Origin: Sediminispirochaeta sp.
GTDB lineage: Bacteria > Spirochaetota > Spirochaetia > DSM-16054 > Sediminispirochaetaceae
Length of the DNA stretch: 15,671 nt
Assembly: GCA_011046055.1 (NCBI GenBank)
Contig: DSBN01000248.1
Location: forward strand, 1-15,671
Reading direction: 5' to 3'
Shown here piece by piece: positions 14,001-15,671 of this stretch. The notes beneath the pieces are model-generated. The model had not been told where the DNA came from. It did not search any database and saw only the letters and a program-made list of their open reading frames with translations. The position numbers were made by a program, and so were the translations under genes. Every line of letters starts with the position of its first letter. The stretch's first letter is position 1.

Positions 14001-15671
14001 CGGCAGCGGCAAGAGCAGCCTGGCCTTTGACATCCTCTTCTCCGAGGGACAGCGGAGATACTTGGAGTCACTGAATGCCTACGCCCGGCAGTTCGTCCAA
14101 CCCGCCTCCCGTCCCGACGTCGACCGGGTCTCCGGGGTTCCGCCGACGGTGGCTATCGAGCAGCGCACCAGCCGCGGCGGTTGGAAGAGCACCGTCGCCA
14201 CCAGCACCGAAATATACCACTACCTACGGCTCCTCTTCGTCAAGCTGGGTATCCAGTACTGCCCCGACTGTCAGGTACCGATTCTGCCCCGGAACATCGA
14301 GCAGATCGTCGATCAGCTGCTCCGGGAAAAACGGGGCCGCACCGTCGAAGTCGACGCCCCCTTGGTGCTGGGACGCAAGGGGTACTACACCGACCTGGCC
14401 AAATGGGCCGCCGCCAAAGGCTATCCCCGCCTCCGGGTGGACGGCGAGCTGTATGAAACCGCCGCCTGGCCCCGGCTCGATCGTTATCGGGAGCACGACA
14501 TCCTCTTGCCCCTGGGTGAAATCGAGCTCACCCCGGAGAACCGCGACCTGCTCGGCGATACACTGGAAACCGCCTTGGAGATGGGCAAGAAGACGGTGCA
14601 CGTTCTCGACTCGAAAACTCTGGAGACGGAGATATACTCCACCGCCCGGGCCTGCCCCAGCTGCGGACGGAGCTTTCACGAGCTCGATCCGCGCCTTTTT
14701 TCCTACAACTCTTCCCACGGTTGGTGTCCCCACTGTCTGGGTGCGGGTTACCTCGAAGCGGAGGGAAGCGAGGAGAGACAGCCCTGCCCGGTCTGCAACG
14801 GAGCCCGCCTGAAACAGGAGGCTCTGAGCGTCCGCTTCGAAGGGCGAAACATCGAGGCTTTCAACTCCATGAGCATCGGCGAGGCCCGGGACTTCTTTCG
14901 CTCCTACAAGCCCGAAGGAAGGGACCTGGAAATAGCCGGAGACGTGGTGGCCGAACTGGACAGCCGCCTCGCCTTTCTGGAACAGGTGGGGCTCTCCTAC
15001 CTGAGCCTGAACCGAGCCGCCCCTACTCTCAGCGGCGGGGAAGCTCAGCGAATCAGGCTGGCCGCCCACCTGGGCTCCAACCTCCGGGGGGTCTGCTATA
15101 TCTTGGACGAACCGACCATAGGTCTCCACCCTCGGGACAACCGGATGCTGATGGACAGCCTCACGGACCTGCAAAAAAAGGGCAACAGCGTGATCGTGGT
15201 CGAACACGACGAGGAGACCATCCGCCGGGCGGATCACCTGATCGACTTGGGCCCCGGCGGCGGGGTACACGGGGGACGATTGGTCTTCTCCGGCAGCTTT
15301 GACGACCTCGTCCAAGACCGCCTCTCCGCCACGGCCCAGTTCCTCCGAGAGCCCCTGGTCCACCCCCTCTTCTCCTCTCGCCGCCTGGCGAGTCTGGAGG
15401 ACCAAGAGTTGCTGAGCCTACGGGGCGCCCGGGCTCACAACCTGAAGAGCATCGACGTTCACATCCCACTGCAGAGCCTGGTGGTGATTACCGGGGTCAG
15501 CGGCAGCGGCAAAAGCACCCTGGCTCGAGACGTACTGTACCACAATGTCAAAAGGATTTTATCGAATAAAAAGGGGCGCAAAGCCAACAGCGAAGGGAGC
15601 GTCAAACAACTCGACTGCTGCGACCGCATCGAAGGGGTCGAACAAGTCGATCGAATCGTCGAAGTAGATCA
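11062..15671 (+). CDS. uvrA: UvrA excinuclease subunit, tandem (double-length) form, 3'-truncated by window edge
   Basis: DNA-damage-sensing ATPase of nucleotide excision repair. The frame is open from ATG 11062 through 1,536 codons to the window end without a stop; ordinary UvrA is about 950 residues. First unit (about 1-925): Walker [10 protein letters not shown] (32-40), signature LSGGE (462-466), Walker B DE 488-489, H521; second ATPase with Walker A 615-623, LSGGE 814-818, DE 846-847, H879. Second unit (from about 950): Walker A 978-986, LSGGE 1323-1327, DE 1349-1350, H1382; its second ATPase has Walker A 1478-1486 and then runs off the window. Zinc-type CxxC pairs are C121/124, C242/245, C266/269, C381/384, C714/717, C737/740, C1067/1070, C1198/1201, C1222/1225 and C1242/1245. 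Regions resembling UvrB-binding insertions occur in both units (about 125-240 and 1072-1195). Fused UvrA proteins are known, for example in Chlamydia. Starts with [19 protein letters not shown], the normal UvrA beginning; expected full size is about 1,850-1,950 residues. Confidence 0.95.
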   Translation, partial: MDPQILVEGARQNNLKNIDIALPLHKIIVITGLSGSGKSSLAFDTVYSEGQRRYFETFSAYTRQFLDRMDRPQVDRIEGIPPAIAIDQTNPVRTSRSTVGTMTELNDHLKLLYSKAAVLHCGTCGKTVTRDDPDTVWENLQTKNLDGRRMMVTFVIRIPGNFEVDEIKDALRQQGYHRLLTESSTEIEVVQDRLRFSNENRARLIEAVEQAFAHGGGKISIYLLDKEKRIDQTLRYSEDLHCPVCDIHYRDPVPNMFSFNSPVGACETCRGFGRTIGIDYDQVVPDKTKSLAQGAIKTFQTKSYAVCQRELMQSASSSGIRTDVPWHELSKEEKNWVLRGEGDWDDGLWYGLERFFSWLETKSYKMHIRVLLSKYRGYHLCPACGGARLKPEALLWKLDGLDIHQLMSMSIADIHDFFSSFRVPEPRDQAVEVVLQEIRSRLRFLVEVGVGYLSLDRQSRTLSGGEVQRINLTTALGTSLVNTLFVLDEPSIGLHSHDIGRLISILRRLRDSGNTLLIVEHDPELIAAADIVIDMGPEAGEKGGEVQFMGSPDELIRRVGNLSADYLSGRKKITLPAVESIPRRQGGITILGATEHNLKNIDVEIPQGRLTCVTGLSGSGKSTLIQEVLYYGLRKIMKKPVEPPGAHRAILGAKEIDEVVLVDQSPIGKTARSNPVSYVGAFDALRKIFAGQPMAKERGYTAGNFSFNSSKGRCPTCGGRGFEHVEMQFLSDVYLRCPDCDGSRYRSEVLEVKVVPQAHGEHATQPLSIAEVLDLTVDQAVELFSQEQKFLQALEPLRMVGLGYLKLGQPLPSLSGGEAQRLKLAGFLGDTSKKGGKKQHKLFLFDEPTTGLHLHDISVLVAAFRSLQQAGHSLVVIEHNLDVIRSSDWVIDLGPEGGDRGGEVLFAGPSEALIEQKGSYTAAALRDYLSRSFQTTVTAAEGQPTYLPDRISIQGAREHNLRDLEVHIPLDSFTVITGVSGSGKSSLAFDILFSEGQRRYLESLNAYARQFVQPASRPDVDRVSGVPPTVAIEQRTSRGGWKSTVATSTEIYHYLRLLFVKLGIQYCPDCQVPILPRNIEQIVDQLLREKRGRTVEVDAPLVLGRKGYYTDLAKWAAAKGYPRLRVDGELYETAAWPRLDRYREHDILLPLGEIELTPENRDLLGDTLETALEMGKKTVHVLDSKTLETEIYSTARACPSCGRSFHELDPRLFSYNSSHGWCPHCLGAGYLEAEGSEERQPCPVCNGARLKQEALSVRFEGRNIEAFNSMSIGEARDFFRSYKPEGRDLEIAGDVVAELDSRLAFLEQVGLSYLSLNRAAPTLSGGEAQRIRLAAHLGSNLRGVCYILDEPTIGLHPRDNRMLMDSLTDLQKKGNSVIVVEHDEETIRRADHLIDLGPGGGVHGGRLVFSGSFDDLVQDRLSATAQFLREPLVHPLFSSRRLASLEDQELLSLRGARAHNLKSIDVHIPLQSLVVITGVSGSGKSTLARDVLYHNVKRILSNKKGRKANSEGSVKQLDCCDRIEGVEQVDRIVEVD
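13987..14012 (+). repeat. uvrA: 26-bp exact direct repeat inside uvrA, copy 1
   Basis: The bases coding for the ITGVSGSGK Walker A core of the second unit's first ATPase recur identically at 15487-15512, exactly 1,500 bases away, in the second ATPase. The other two Walker A sites (near 11146 and 12898) encode similar residues with different codons. Confidence 0.8.

Overview
The window is GC-rich, densely coded bacterial DNA, and GC content drops clearly only in one intergenic stretch near 10.87-11.01 kb. Outer-membrane-type functions (an RND pump, a lipoprotein, a secreted protein) point to a two-membrane bacterium, and an NAD-linked formate dehydrogenase suits an anaerobic or fermentative life. 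Overall gene style suggests a free-living spirochaete, but this is an inference from protein flavour and no taxonomic marker such as rRNA is present.

Layout. (1) 1-2718: the 3' part of an RND efflux transporter gene overlapping a small PII-fold gene of the PG0541 transporter-associated type. (2) 2766-4842: a TPR gene followed by xseA and xseB (exonuclease VII), all on +. (3) 4873-6197: a compact minus-strand operon of a secreted protein, a DUF192 lipoprotein and a small protein whose most convincing start is an AUC codon behind a strong Shine-Dalgarno. It converges on xseB. (4) 6198-6329: a divergent control region. (5) 6330-10772: a three-gene operon for an NAD-linked formate dehydrogenase: thioredoxin-fold [2Fe-2S] subunit, FMN/NADH-binding flavoprotein, and Mo/W-bisPGD catalytic subunit with an active-site cysteine. 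(6) 10773-11061: an intergenic region holding a 141-bp AT-rich non-coding element with two related, covarying long hairpins and a 9-bp direct repeat abutting both ends. It looks like a MITE- or REPIN-type insertion. (7) 11062 to the end: uvrA in a very long tandem (fused double) form, open for 1,536 codons with no stop before the window ends.

How the parts work together. Formate dehydrogenase electrons pass from formate at the Mo/W site through Fe-S clusters to FMN and NAD+, or in reverse for CO2 reduction. The RND pump and the PG0541 protein are translationally coupled and probably form one functional unit. XseA and XseB form exonuclease VII, and UvrA starts nucleotide excision repair. The strongest candidates for something undescribed are the hairpin element upstream of uvrA and the AUC-started small protein.
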